64,000 nucleotides of DNA, taken from positions 930,001 to 994,000 of the forward strand of contig NZ_CP045121.1 in the NCBI RefSeq assembly GCF_011492965.1, in the 5' to 3' direction. Source of the DNA: Rubrobacter marinus (lineage in GTDB: Bacteria > Actinomycetota > Rubrobacteria > Rubrobacterales > Rubrobacteraceae). Made by a program: the position numbers and the translations under genes. Shown here one piece after another: positions 1 to 8,486 of this stretch (within the stretch, counting starts at the first letter, position 1; each line of letters begins with the position of its first letter). The notes below the pieces were generated by a model. It was not told the origin of the DNA, searched no databases, and saw only the letters and a list, made by a program, of their open reading frames with translations.

Positions 1-1194
1 GGAGCGCCGGGAGAGGTCGTGCTCGCCGAAGACGATCATGCCCCGCACGCTCTTCTTGATGGCGTACTGGCCGTCCGCCTCCTCGAAGAACCGATTCAGC
101 CGCTCCTCGGAGAGCCCGCGGACGGAGGAGGGCGGGTAGACGCCCCGGCGGGCGAACCGTATGGCGTCCTCGTCGATGTCCGTGGCGAAGATCCTCGCGT
201 CGAAGAGCCCCCTCTCCGAGCCCAGAAGCTCCGAGACCGTTATGGCGAGGGAGTACGCCTCCTCGCCCGTGGCGCAGCCGGCCGACCAGATCCTCAGGCC
301 GCGGTTCTGGCGCCTGGCCTCCTCGATGAGCCTCGGGAGCACCTCCTCCTTGAGGTAGTCGAAGTGCTCGGCGTCGCGGAAGAACTCGGTGACTTTTATG
401 AGAAAGGAGTTGACGAGGTTGCGGTACTCGTCGGGGCGCTCCTCCAAATACCTGCGGTACTCCGCGATCGTCGGGCGGCCGACGGCGGCCATGCGGCGCC
501 TCAAACGCCGCCCGATCGTGCTCCCCTTGTAGGAGCCGAAGTCCACGCCGTGGGTCTCGCGCAGCCACTCGAGGATGCGCCTCAACTCCCTCTGCTCGTC
601 CTCCGGCGTCTCCTTCGTCCCGCCGGCCTCGGCGAGCAGGTCGGAGACGACGCGCGGGATCTCGTCGAGGTCCGCGACGACGTCGACGGTGTTCGGGGCG
701 AGCGAGGCGGGCATGCTCGGGAACTCGGCGGTCCGGGGGTCCTGGACCACGACCGTCCCGCCCCGCTCGCTCACCATCCGGGCGCCGTCCGTTCCGTCGC
801 TGCCGGTCCCCGTGAGGACGACGGCGACGAGGTTCTCCCCGAAGACCTCGGCGGCGCTACCGAGGAGCAGGTCGACCGAGGGCTTCGGCCTCTCGGACGA
901 GTCCTCGTGGAACCCTATCTCGGAGTCCGTGATCCTGACGTGCCGGTTCGCGGGCACCACGAAGACCACGCCGGCCTCCAGCGGCTCCTTGTCCGAGACG
1001 GTGCGGACCGGCAGGGCGCTGCCGCGCGAGAGGATGCTCTCGAGGTGGCTGACGTGCGCGGGATCCAGGTGCTGGGCGATGACCACGGGAGCCGGGAAGT
1101 CCTCCGGGAGCGCCGAGACGATTCTCGACAGGGCTTCTATGCCTCCGGCCGAAGATCCCACCGCCACCAGTTGCGTAAAAGGCGCCTCAGACAA
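1..1194 (-). CDS. CheB-CheR fusion (methylesterase/methyltransferase), 3' end off the window
   Basis: The N-terminal ~190 residues are a CheB methylesterase domain: GSSAGG with the probable nucleophile Ser15, His42 in AQHLDP, and an Asp in the TGTGSDGTDG segment. From about residue 210 a CheR methyltransferase follows, with the N-terminal helical part, FFRD, and the SAM-binding SAGCATGEEAYS motif. The frame runs off the left edge, so PAS or kinase modules common in this family may follow. The start is TTG at 1194, because an in-frame TAA lies immediately upstream (1204-1206) and AAGGAG sits just ahead. There is no receiver domain at the N-terminus, so it is not a classical CheB response regulator. 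It is divergent from the cheB-like gene at 1434. Confidence 0.9.
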   Translation of the reverse strand, partial: MSEAPFTQLVAVGSSAGGIEALSRIVSALPEDFPAPVVIAQHLDPAHVSHLESILSRGSALPVRTVSDKEPLEAGVVFVVPANRHVRITDSEIGFHEDSSERPKPSVDLLLGSAAEVFGENLVAVVLTGTGSDGTDGARMVSERGGTVVVQDPRTAEFPSMPASLAPNTVDVVADLDEIPRVVSDLLAEAGGTKETPEDEQRELRRILEWLRETHGVDFGSYKGSTIGRRLRRRMAAVGRPTIAEYRRYLEERPDEYRNLVNSFLIKVTEFFRDAEHFDYLKEEVLPRLIEEARRQNRGLRIWSAGCATGEEAYSLAITVSELLGSERGLFDARIFATDIDEDAIRFARRGVYPPSSVRGLSEERLNRFFEEADGQYAIKKSVRGMIVFGEHDLSRRS

Positions 1195-1295
1195 CAGCTC
1201 TCCTTATCCGTTCCTGACCCATTGCATTGTACCGTTCGTCGTGAAGCCGAGCGAAAAGCAATTCTATGCCCCACGGTTTTCAGCGGTTATTTAAG

Positions 1296-1332
1296 TACAC
1301 ACAACGCCCGAAGGTATACATCTTTGTGTGTA
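1296..1332. promoter_or_regulatory. Inverted repeat in the divergent cheBR/cheB intergenic region
   Basis: TACACACAA (1296-1304) and TTGTGTGTA (1324-1332) form a perfect 9-bp inverted repeat with a 19-nt spacer. It lies about 100 bp from each of two divergently oriented CheB-type genes. This is a plausible operator for a dimeric regulator; no regulator is assigned, although a Crp/Fnr-like gene lies 2 kb away. Confidence 0.4.
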
Positions 1333-1433
1333 TCTGCGGGCCCCGGCGACCGTCTAGAATTCGGTGACGAGTACTTTGGGCGGTGGCCTCTCGCCGGGAG
1401 GGCCAAGCCGGCGTACGGAAGCGGGAGCGTGGT

Positions 1434-2445
1434 TTGCCGAACGGGCACGACATCATCGTAGTCGGGGCCTCCTCCGGGGGATAGAGGCGCTGCGGCAGAT
1501 TCTCGGCGAGCTGCCCGGGGATCTCCCCGCCGCGCTCTTCGTGGTCGTCCACCTCCCCGAGGACTCGCCGAGCGCCCTGGCCCGCATCCTGGACCGCGCC
1601 GGGCCCCTGACGGCGAAGAACCCCGAGGACGGCGAGACCATCCGCGAGGGCCACGTCTACGTGGCCCGGCCGAACCTGCACATGCTCCTGGAGGACGGGA
1701 AGGTGCGCCTCACGCACGGGCCGAAGGAGAACCGTCACCGGCCGGCGGTAGACGCCCTGTTCCGGACGGCGGCCGTGGCGCACGGCCCGCGGGTCGTGGG
1801 CGTGGTCCTCTCCGGGGCCCGCGACGACGGCACGGCGGGGCTTCTCGCCGTGAAGCGCCGCGGCGGGCTCGCGGTCGTGCAGGACCCGGACGACGCGCTC
1901 TTCGACGGCATGCCCGAGAGCGCGCTCCGCTTCGTCGACGTAGACCACTGCCTTCCGCTCGGCGGGGTGGCGCCCCTGCTCTCGCGCCTCACCCGCGAGC
2001 CCGTCCCCGAGGAAGGAGAGCCCCCGTGCCCGACGACATGAACCTGGAGGCCAGGGTGGCGGGGCTCGACCCCTCCGCCGTGAACAGCGACGAGCGGCCG
2101 GGGGAGCTCTCCCGCTTCACCTGCCCGGACTGCACCGGTCCGCTCTACGAGATCCGGGACGGCGAGCTCGTCCGCTACCGCTGCAGGGTGGGCCACGCCT
2201 TCACCGCCGGCGGCGTGCTAGAAGAGAAGACCGACGCGGTCGAGGACGCCCTGTACGTCGCCCTGAACACCCTGGAAGAGAGCGCGATGATGGCCGACGG
2301 GCTCGCCAACCGCGCGCGGGAGGGACAGTACGGGCACGCGGTGAAGCGCTTCGAGGCTCGAGCGCACCAGGCCCGCGAGCAGGCCGAGACCATACGCCGC
2401 GTGCTGATGAGCGACCGCTCCGAAGGCGAGCAAGCGATCTCCTAG
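1434..2445 (+). CDS. cheB: CheB-type methylesterase with C-terminal zinc-ribbon/helical domain (two frame breaks)
   Basis: Read as one 337-residue protein after adding one G in the run at 1476-1480 and one C in the run at 2021-2025; both breaks are single-base losses in homopolymers. The start is TTG 1434 with GGGAG 8 nt upstream. The N-terminus has the CheB VGASSGG motif, then VVVHLPED (His) and SGARDDGT (Asp). The C-terminal part (2026 onward) carries FTCPDC...YRCRVGHAF, a four-ligand zinc-ribbon-like segment, then a helical tail. Stand-alone CheB proteins of about 340 residues commonly have this C-terminus, which argues for one gene, not two. No receiver domain is present. The target is unknown, as no receptor is nearby. 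Confidence 0.85.
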
Positions 2446-2469
2446 CGCCACGCTCCCGCGAACCACTCC

Positions 2470-3126
2470 TCAAGCGGCGCGGATCGACGGCGGGGGAACG
2501 AGAAGCCTCGAGGCCCAACCGACCATCGTCAGCGAGACGAGGGCGGCGGGGACCACGTCCAGCGGCAGCACGAAGTCCGTGCAGCCGGTCGAGATCGCGG
2601 CCCCAGGCATCCCGAAGGCCTCCGAGGTCGCCCGATCTTGAGCGATCACGGTCCCGCCCGCTTCCTTGATCTCCCGTGCCCCCTCGGCGCCGTCCGCGCC
2701 CGAGCCCGTGAGCACGGCGGCGAGCGCCCGGGACCCGTAAGTCCTCGCCACGGACCGGAACAGGACGTCCGCCGAGGGGCGCGCGTAGTTCACGCTGGGC
2801 GCCGTGGAGAGGGAGAGAGCGCCGCCGGGTGCGACGATCAGGTGCCCGTTCGGCGGCGCGAGGTGGACGGCGCCCGGTCGCAAGACGTCGCCCTGCTCCG
2901 CCGTCCGGACCTCGAGCGGCGTGCGGCGCCCGAGCAACTCCGCCGACATGCCGGGGGACTTCGGGCTCAGGTGGCGCACCACGACCACGGGCACGGGAAA
3001 ATCTGCCGGCAGCGCCGAGAGCACCCGGGTAAGGGCGGCGAGGCCCCCCAGCGAGGCCGTCAGCGCCACCACCCCAAAGCGCGCGTCCACGGACCGGACA
3101 CCTACCCCACGCTCCGGCGGGATCAC
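2470..3126 (-). CDS. Stand-alone CheB methylesterase domain protein
   Basis: This 218-residue protein is almost only a CheB catalytic domain: TASLGG (Ser), VVVRHLSP (His), and SGADGAEG (Asp) keep the Ser-His-Asp set. It lacks both the receiver domain and the zinc-ribbon tail of its neighbour, with which it is convergent (24 bp apart). The GTG at 3126 is taken as start; an in-frame GTG at residue 13 is an alternative. It is the third CheB-type protein in 3.2 kb. Without CheA, CheW or receptors here, a role in chemotaxis is not shown. Confidence 0.85.
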   Translation of the reverse strand: MIPPERGVGVRSVDARFGVVALTASLGGLAALTRVLSALPADFPVPVVVVRHLSPKSPGMSAELLGRRTPLEVRTAEQGDVLRPGAVHLAPPNGHLIVAPGGALSLSTAPSVNYARPSADVLFRSVARTYGSRALAAVLTGSGADGAEGAREIKEAGGTVIAQDRATSEAFGMPGAAISTGCTDFVLPLDVVPAALVSLTMVGWASRLLVPPPSIRAA

Positions 3127-3428
3127 GCCCCGCGCGGCCAGACGAAAGGATTGCGTACGATGCCGTCCATAGGGTCTCCATTGTACCCCTTCCGTACGGT
3201 GACGTACATAGAAATGTGCAGAGGGATTGCACCGAAAGATGCTCCATGCCGGAGGGGAGCGGGGCGAAGATTGGGGGGCGAGCGGGACCGGGACGGCGTC
3301 GGAGTTCCGGGGCCCCGTTCCTCGTTTTCGTCGTCCGTCCGGGCGGCGGGTTTCGAGGCCTCCCGCGGCACACGGGGGACGGCTGGATGCAGAAAGGCGG
3401 ATCCAGGTAAAAGAAGGGAGGTCGAGGG
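3127..3428. other. Intergenic region between divergent cheB-like and crp-like genes
   Basis: No credible gene is present. It contains a short inverted repeat GTACG (3194-3198) / CGTAC (3203-3207) with a 4-nt spacer and several other GTAC-containing words nearby, so it probably carries the two divergent promoters. I could not assign -35/-10 boxes with confidence. Confidence 0.4.
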
Positions 3429-4148
3429 GTGTCGGAGACAGAGAACGGTAACTCCACTCTACGGGGCAACAAGCTGTTCGGCGCCTTGGATGAGGGTGAG
3501 TTGGAGCGTCTGCGGCCTCATCTGGAGGTCGTCGCGCTCGAGTTGAAGCAGGTGCTGTACGAGGCCGATAAGCCCATCGAGTACGTCTACTTCCCCATCG
3601 ACTCCGTCAGCTCCGTGATCGCCACGATGGAGGACGGCCAGGCGGTCGAGGTAGGCACCATCGGCAACGAGGGCATGACGGGCCTGCCGGTGTTCCTGGG
3701 GGCGAAGACGGCCCCCCTGACCTCCTTCTGCCAGATACCCGGTAAGGCCATCAGGATGGCGTCCGAGTCGTTGAGGGCCGAGGTCGTCCCCGGGAGCCGG
3801 CTGCACGAGCTTCTGCAGCGCCACACGGAGGCGACGTTCGTCTTTGCGGCCCAGTCGAGCGCGTGCAATCGGCTGCACTCCGTCGAGCAGCGCGCCGCCC
3901 GGTGGCTCCTGCACACCCACGACCGGGTCGATGGCGGGGAGTTCGCCCTGACCCAGGAGTTCCTCTCCCAGATGCTGGGCGTCAGAAGGGCTAGCGTGAG
4001 CGCGGCGGCGGGCGCCCTGCAGGGGGAGGGCCTCATCGCCTACAGCCGGGGCAACGTTCGGGTGCTCGACCGGGCCGGCCTGGAGGCCAGAACCTGCGAG
4101 TGCTACCGGGTGATCCGCAGAGAGTTCGACCGTATGATCGGCGATTGA
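3429..4148 (+). CDS. Crp/Fnr-family transcriptional regulator
   Basis: A 239-residue protein with an N-terminal cyclic-nucleotide-binding-like beta-barrel (about residues 15-130, including EYVYFPIDSVSS and EVGTIGNEGMTG) and a C-terminal winged helix (about 165-225; LTQEFLSQMLGVRR and ASVSAAAGAL as the HTH). The cNMP-binding PRC arginine signature is not evident, so the effector may differ from cAMP. There is no Cys cluster for an Fe-S sensor. Start GTG 3429 is preceded by GGGAGG. It faces away from the CheB gene at 2470 and is followed by a long noncoding region with two RNA-like repeats, which makes it a candidate regulator of local promoters. Confidence 0.9.
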   Translation: MSETENGNSTLRGNKLFGALDEGELERLRPHLEVVALELKQVLYEADKPIEYVYFPIDSVSSVIATMEDGQAVEVGTIGNEGMTGLPVFLGAKTAPLTSFCQIPGKAIRMASESLRAEVVPGSRLHELLQRHTEATFVFAAQSSACNRLHSVEQRAARWLLHTHDRVDGGEFALTQEFLSQMLGVRRASVSAAAGALQGEGLIAYSRGNVRVLDRAGLEARTCECYRVIRREFDRMIGD

Positions 4149-4522
4149 GCCAGGGAAACCGTTCTCGTCCGCGCTCCGTTCCTCGAACCGATCCCGCCCG
4201 AGCTGTAGGGAGGAAGCTCCGCATCTCGGCTGGCCGTGCGAAAGGCCGTGGGAGATCCCCGCGCCATCAATGCCCGGGGGGACGGGCTCCGAGCTCAGGA
4301 CGCCGCCTACCCGCTCCTCCGATCGCCAGGCGCGCGCTCCCCTCGGCCAGGCCCCGAGCGTCGAGGTTAGGTCCGTGCTCGCCGCGAAACCTCCGGCGTC
4401 GGTGAAGCTCTCGGAGCGTGCGACCCGGTCCGGGCCGAGGGCGGTCTTTCGAGCGACGCTACCGTATCGAGTGCGGCGCTGGCACCGGGAGTACGTGCGA
4501 CGGGGATGCTAGAAGTAAAAGT

Positions 4523-4600
4523 AGGTCGGCGTTCGGGGTGGTAGGTGGGAAAGGAGAACGCCGACCTGGAAACCGTGGCAGGGAGTATTCTGCCCCACGG
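4523..4600 (+). ncRNA. Structured RNA-like element, copy 1
   Basis: A perfect 12-bp stem (4523-4534 with 4556-4567) encloses a 21-nt loop containing TAGGTGGGAAAGGA. It is followed by GGAAACC and a second hairpin in which CCGTGG (4573-4578) pairs with CCACGG (4595-4600) and CAG pairs with CTG. A second copy lies 273 bp downstream with the same architecture. Between the copies, stem pairs 4 and 11 change from T-A to C-G on both sides, and pair 12 changes from C-G to T-G, so pairing is preserved. Loop and linker are nearly invariant. I do not recognise the class. The strand is inferred from its neighbours, since the hairpin also reads on the minus strand. Promoter and terminator are not identified. 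Confidence 0.5.
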
Positions 4601-4795
4601 CTCCGGCCTCCGAAAGCTTCTTTGTGTGCATTAGTCGTGCATCCTTCGGGCCATGCTCGGGGATCGGGCACGAAGATCAGCGGGCGGCACCCTCCCACGC
4701 GGGTTCGCGCCGTTCCGCTACGGCGCCACCGTGCGGGCACACCCTTCACCTGCCGAAGAAGGTCACGCCTGGGGCGACTAGAGAGAGGAAGCAAG

Positions 4796-4870
4796 AGGCC
4801 GGCGTCTGGTAATAGGTGGGAAAGGAGGACGCCGGCCTGGAAACCGTGGCAAGGAGTATTCTGCACCGAG
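4796..4870 (+). ncRNA. Structured RNA-like element, copy 2
   Basis: An 11-bp stem (4796-4806 with 4828-4838), extendable by a T-G wobble, encloses a 19-nt loop with the same TAGGTGGGAAAGGA core. It is followed by GGAAACCGTGGCA and GGAGTATTCTGC, as in copy 1. In the ~53-bp core only four substitutions separate the copies. Two lie in the stem 3' arm and are compensated in the 5' arm. A peptide frame beginning at GTG 4816 exists, but all four core substitutions would change its amino acids, and it has no Shine-Dalgarno. Structure is therefore the better explanation. It ends about 160 bp before the membrane-protein gene at 5034. Confidence 0.5.
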
Positions 4871-5033
4871 CGGGAACGGTTTACATGAGCATTCGGGTGC
4901 ATCTTCTCTGCACAACTCGGGCCACGAGAGCCGGTGGGCCGGGGGCTCGTGCGTGGCGGGGCCGGGGCGTGGGTAGGTCTCGTTGCGGCGTGGGGGCTGC
5001 CGTGGCTCCCCCGGCGAGGTTCGAGGAGGGCCG

Positions 5034-5567
5034 ATGGCTGAGAGGTACGAGGCGGGACGGGGCGACTACCACTACGGGTCCTCCGGCAGGCGTAGCACGA
5101 GCTGGGTCAGCGTCCTCATCGGTTGGCTCTCCGCGCTCGGCGCGAGCCTGATCTTGAGCGGGATCGTCGGCGGCATCATCGGGGCTTTCGTGGCGGCCGG
5201 GGCCCAGAACGGCCAGGGCGGGAACGCGACCCTGGTGGGGTTGCTGATCACGCTCTTCGTCGCCTTCCTGATCGGGGGCTACACCGCCGGCCGCCTCGCG
5301 GGCCGCGACGGGACGAAACACGGCCTCCTGGTGGCGCTTGTCGCCCTCGTCGTGACCATCGTCCTCGCCCTCCTCGGCGGGCTCCTCGGGGTGAGCTTTA
5401 TCGGCAGCCTGCGCGGCGTCACCCTCCCCGGCATCCCCGAGAACATCGCCCAGCAGGGCCTGAACACCTCCCTCACGCTCTCCAGCGTCCTCGCCCTCCT
5501 GCTGCCGTTCGTCGCGGGCGCCCTGGGGGGTTCCAGAGGGGCTGCGACCGGCGCCCGCCGTCCTTGA
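5034..5567 (+). CDS. Small four-helix membrane protein of unknown function
   Basis: A 177-residue protein with a short hydrophilic N-terminus, then hydrophobic segments at about residues 25-55, 66-88, 98-125 and 150-170. These are rich in Gly and Ala (LIGWLSALGASLILSGIVGG; LVGLLITLFVAFLIGGYTAG). The start at ATG 5034 is chosen over an upstream in-frame start because GAGGAGGG precedes it at good spacing. The layout resembles YrzE/TIGR04086-type membrane proteins, but that is only a resemblance. It is followed by a hairpin terminator at 5633 and is probably monocistronic. Confidence 0.65.
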   Translation: MAERYEAGRGDYHYGSSGRRSTSWVSVLIGWLSALGASLILSGIVGGIIGAFVAAGAQNGQGGNATLVGLLITLFVAFLIGGYTAGRLAGRDGTKHGLLVALVALVVTIVLALLGGLLGVSFIGSLRGVTLPGIPENIAQQGLNTSLTLSSVLALLLPFVAGALGGSRGAATGARRP

Positions 5568-5632
5568 TAACTTCTCCGGCCCGGCCGACAGCTACACCCT
5601 TCGGGCCATTTAGCGTCCGCACCGCCCACCGC

Positions 5633-5665
5633 CATCCTACCCGGGCACCCCTCGCGGGTAGGATG
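5633..5665 (+). terminator. Hairpin after the membrane-protein gene
   Basis: An 11-bp perfect inverted repeat, CATCCTACCCG (5633-5643) and CGGGTAGGATG (5655-5665), with an 11-nt loop. No T-tract follows. It sits 66 bp after the stop of the preceding gene and 65 bp before the next gene, consistent with a terminator or transcript-end structure. Confidence 0.5.
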
Positions 5666-5729
5666 AGCGGCGTGGAAGAGTGGAGATCAAAGCCGGCGGC
5701 ACGGGCCGCGCCCACGCCTGTGGCGATGG

Positions 5730-6653
5730 TTGCGTGACTTCCGTGAACGCATGCGCGACCCGGGTATGGAGCGGGGCACGGCGGTGACGCGCGAGGGGCA
5801 CGAGACGTCGACGGGCCAGGCCCTGTCGGGGGCGGAATGGCTGGACGTCCACTTCGAGGCCGCCCGCCCCGAGTACGAGGAGATGCTGCGTTTCGTCGGG
5901 GTGGCGCGGGGCACCCGGGCGCTCGACGCGGGGTGCGGCAGCGGGGGTTATCTGCCCCTCCTCTCCGAGCTCGTCGGGCCCGGTGGCAGCGTGCATGCCC
6001 TCGACCTCGCGCCGGAGAACGTCCGGCTCGTGGAGGAGCGCCGTGTTTCGGGGGAGCTGCCCCGTCTCGTGGAGGCCCGGGTCGGGGCCCTGACCGAGCT
6101 GCCGTACGCGGACGGATCTTTCGACGCTCTCTGGTGCGCCAACACGGTCCAGTTTCTCGGGGACGCGGAGCTTGGGAGCGCCCTGGCCGAGTTCCGGCGG
6201 GTGACACGTCCGGGCGGCATCGTCGCCGTCAAGGACGTGGACGTGACGCTCGCGCGGCTCTACCCTGCCAGCCCCTTCCTGTTTCCGCACCTCTCCGAGG
6301 CCATCCTCCGGGCGGACCCGGACGATTCCCAGTCCAGGGGGTCGGTGCGCGGTCGGGAGTTGAGGCGCTGGCTCGAGCGTTCGGGGCTCCGGGAGGTGCG
6401 CCAGAAGACCTTCATGATCGAGCGCTGGGCGCCGTTTCGCCCGGCGGAGCGACGGTTCTTCGGCGACTGGCTCTCCTACCTCGCGCGTCTAGCGGAGGAG
6501 AGGGGGGTGCCGGGAGAGGACCTCGAAACCTGGCGCGCCCTCGGCGACGCCGACGCGCCCGACCACCCCCTCGACCGCCCCGACGCCTACGCCTGCGAGG
6601 GGCAGGTGGTCGCGGTGGGGCGCGTGCCGGAGGCGGGGGGCCGGCCGTCGTGA
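5730..6653 (+). CDS. Class I SAM-dependent methyltransferase
   Basis: A 307-residue Rossmann-type methyltransferase of the UbiE/arsenite-methyltransferase-like shape. Motif I is ALDAGCGSGGYLP (~residue 65), then the acidic motif II region HALDLAPENV, the post-I segment ELPYADGSFDALWC, and VTRPGGIVAVKDVD. The small-molecule acceptor cannot be read from sequence. TTG 5730 is the longest start; ATG 5751 or 5766 are alternatives, and none has a strong Shine-Dalgarno. It is the first gene of an overlapping set with a glycosyltransferase, a GntA-like protein and a DUF1989 protein, so its substrate may be a metabolite of that set. Confidence 0.85.
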   Translation: MRDFRERMRDPGMERGTAVTREGHETSTGQALSGAEWLDVHFEAARPEYEEMLRFVGVARGTRALDAGCGSGGYLPLLSELVGPGGSVHALDLAPENVRLVEERRVSGELPRLVEARVGALTELPYADGSFDALWCANTVQFLGDAELGSALAEFRRVTRPGGIVAVKDVDVTLARLYPASPFLFPHLSEAILRADPDDSQSRGSVRGRELRRWLERSGLREVRQKTFMIERWAPFRPAERRFFGDWLSYLARLAEERGVPGEDLETWRALGDADAPDHPLDRPDAYACEGQVVAVGRVPEAGGRPS

Positions 6654-7658
6654 TCCAGGCGACCTACGTCGTCCCGATCCGGCGCGCTGCCCCCGAGGGG
6701 GCCGGGGAGTTCTCGGACTACCTGCGCCGCCTCCCGGAGATCGTGGACGAGGTGATCGTGGCGGACGGCTCGCCGCCCGGGGTCTTCGAGGCGCACGCCG
6801 CCCTCTGGGGTGACGCCGTCCGCCACGTCCCCGTGGACCCCGGCTCCGTCACCCCGATGGGCAAGGTCGGGGGGGTCCTCACCGGGGTGAGGCTCGCGCG
6901 CAACGAGCGCGTCGTGATCGGGGACGACGACGTCTTCTACGACCCCGAAGGCCTCGCCCGCGTGGTCGAGCTTCTGGGGAGGGCTCACGTCGTCCGGCCG
7001 CAGAACTACTTCGAGCCCCTGCCGTGGCACGCGCTCTGGGATTCGGGGCGCACGCTCCTCAACCGCCTCTGGGGGGCGACTGGCCGGGCACCCTCGGGGT
7101 GCGCCGCTCGGCGCTCCTCGCCACCGGCGGCTACGACGGGGGCGCCATGTTCGAGAACCTCGAGCTCGTGCGCACGGTGCGCGCGGCGGGGGCGTGGAGG
7201 AGGCCCCGCTCGACCTCTTCGTCCCGCGCCGCCCGCCGGACGGCCGCCACTTCCTCTCCCAGCGCGTGCGCCAGGCCTACGACGAGCTCGCCCGGCCCGC
7301 GCGCATGGCGCTTTTCCTCGCGGTGCTGCCCCTGGCCCTCGCCCTCGCCGCGCGCGGCAGGTGGAGGACCCTCGCCGCGGGCGCGGGGGCCGTCCCGGTG
7401 CTCGCGGAGTGGGGGAGGAGGCGGGCCGGCGGCCGCGAGGTCTTCCCGGCGGCGGCCTCGCTCCTCGCCCCGGCCTGGGTGGCCGAGCGGGCGGCCTGCG
7501 CGTGGCTCGCGCTCGGCTCGCGGGTCCTCCGGGGGGGCATCCCCTACGGCGGGTCGGTGCTGAGGCTCGCGGCCAACAGCGAGCGCGAGCTTCGGAGGCG
7601 GCACGCCGGGGAGATCTCGGGCCCCGTGGCGGACGAGGCAAGACCGGGGGGAGGGTAG
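6650..7658 (+). CDS. GT-A type glycosyltransferase with C-terminal membrane segments (two frame breaks)
   Basis: A 336-residue protein once one G is restored at 7071-7076 and one at 7188-7192. The start is GTG 6650, overlapping the methyltransferase stop as GTGA. The N-terminus has the GT2 pattern: TYVVPIRR, VIVADGSPPGV, MGKVGGVLTG and the metal-binding GDDDVFYD. After the first break the frame continues GGDWPGTLGVRRSALLATGG. The C-terminal third has two hydrophobic stretches (about 215-240 and 255-275), so it is probably membrane-anchored with a cytoplasmic catalytic domain. Sugar and acceptor are unknown. Both breaks are single G losses; I read the gene as intact in the organism. Confidence 0.75.
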
Positions 7659-8486
7659 ATGGCGACGGCGTCCGAGCGGAACGGGATCAGGGAGGGGGAC
7701 GCCAGGCGCCCCAACCCCTTCGACGGCGCGCCGGCGAGGGCGAACAGCTCCTACGCGGCCTTCGCGGACGGCAGGCTGGTGCGGGTGCCGTCCAGGGCGC
7801 GTGCGGCGCCCCTGGAGGAGTTCGTCCACGACTCGCTGCGCGCCCTCGTCCTGAACCCGAAGTTCTCGTGCGTGGGGGCGAAGTCCGCGATCCGGCGCGG
7901 CGGCTACCGCTTCGGGCTCTACGGCTCCCTGGGCTCTCCGGGGACCACCGCCGGCCTCGCCCGGGACCTCTTCGAGTTCGTGGAGGACCAGCCCTCCCTG
8001 GAGGGCGAGTTCACGACGTTCGTGGCGAGCTTCGCGGGCCCGATCACGGCGGACGAGGGGCAGTTCGAGAGGCTCCTGTGGGCGCAGTTGCAGAGGCTGC
8101 ACGAGGGGGACCGGGCGCACCACCCCTGGGACCCCGCCGTCAGCCCGGACCCCGAGAACTCGAACTTCGCGTTCAGCTTCGCGGGGAGGGCGTTCTTCGT
8201 CGTCGGGCTGCACCCGGGGGCGTCGCGCTTCGCGCGCCGCTTCGCCTGGCCCACGCTGGTCTTCAACGCGCACGAGCAGTTCGAGAAGCTGCGCGAGGAG
8301 GGGCGCTTCGGGCGCATAAGGGAGGTTATCCGGGCGCGGGAGATCACGCTGCAAGGCGACCTCAACCCCAACCTCGGCGACTTCGGGGAGTTCCCCGAGG
8401 CGCGCCAGTACTCCGGGCGCCCCGCGGAGGAGGACTGGCGCTGCCCCTTCCATCCCGAAGCCCCCGCGGACGGGGAGGAGGCTTGA
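7659..8486 (+). CDS. YqcI/YcgG (GntA-like) heme-dependent N-hydroxylase family protein
   Basis: A 275-residue protein matching the YqcI/YcgG family: NPKFSCVGAKSAIRRG near residue 65, FVASFAG, HPWDP, and the diagnostic HPGASRFARRFAWPTLVFN followed by HEQFEKLR. GntA of the guanitoxin pathway, a heme enzyme that N-hydroxylates a guanidine nitrogen, belongs to this family; most members are uncharacterised. The length is close to the family norm. ATG 7659 starts directly after the glycosyltransferase stop, and its own stop overlaps the DUF1989 gene by 1 nt. Heme dependence and substrate are inferences from the family. Confidence 0.8.
   Translation: MATASERNGIREGDARRPNPFDGAPARANSSYAAFADGRLVRVPSRARAAPLEEFVHDSLRALVLNPKFSCVGAKSAIRRGGYRFGLYGSLGSPGTTAGLARDLFEFVEDQPSLEGEFTTFVASFAGPITADEGQFERLLWAQLQRLHEGDRAHHPWDPAVSPDPENSNFAFSFAGRAFFVVGLHPGASRFARRFAWPTLVFNAHEQFEKLREEGRFGRIREVIRAREITLQGDLNPNLGDFGEFPEARQYSGRPAEEDWRCPFHPEAPADGEEA

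Larger units (their letters stand above)
4149..5033. other. 885-bp gene-free region holding two structured RNA-like repeats
   Basis: Only short overlapping reading frames occur, none with a convincing ribosome-binding site or protein-family match. The notable content is two direct repeats (4523-4600 and 4796-4870), described separately. A weaker similarity continues after each copy, to about 4660 and 4930, around GTGCATC and CGGGCCA words. Nothing recognisable was seen in 4149-4510. Confidence 0.55.

Noticed and set aside
19-1461. 480-residue plus-strand open frame over the CheB-CheR gene
   Set aside because: It is antisense to a clear CheB-CheR coding sequence; in GC-rich DNA the complementary frame is often open. 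No family motif or ribosome site.
2026-2445. Separate zinc-ribbon gene after cheB
   Set aside because: Adding one C at 2021-2025 joins it to the CheB frame, giving the usual ~340-residue stand-alone CheB architecture.
4816-5151. Small protein beginning MGKEDAGLETVARS in repeat copy 2
   Set aside because: The same frame in copy 1 stops after about 29 codons. All four core substitutions are non-synonymous, while the stem shows compensatory changes; no ribosome-binding site. RNA structure fits better.
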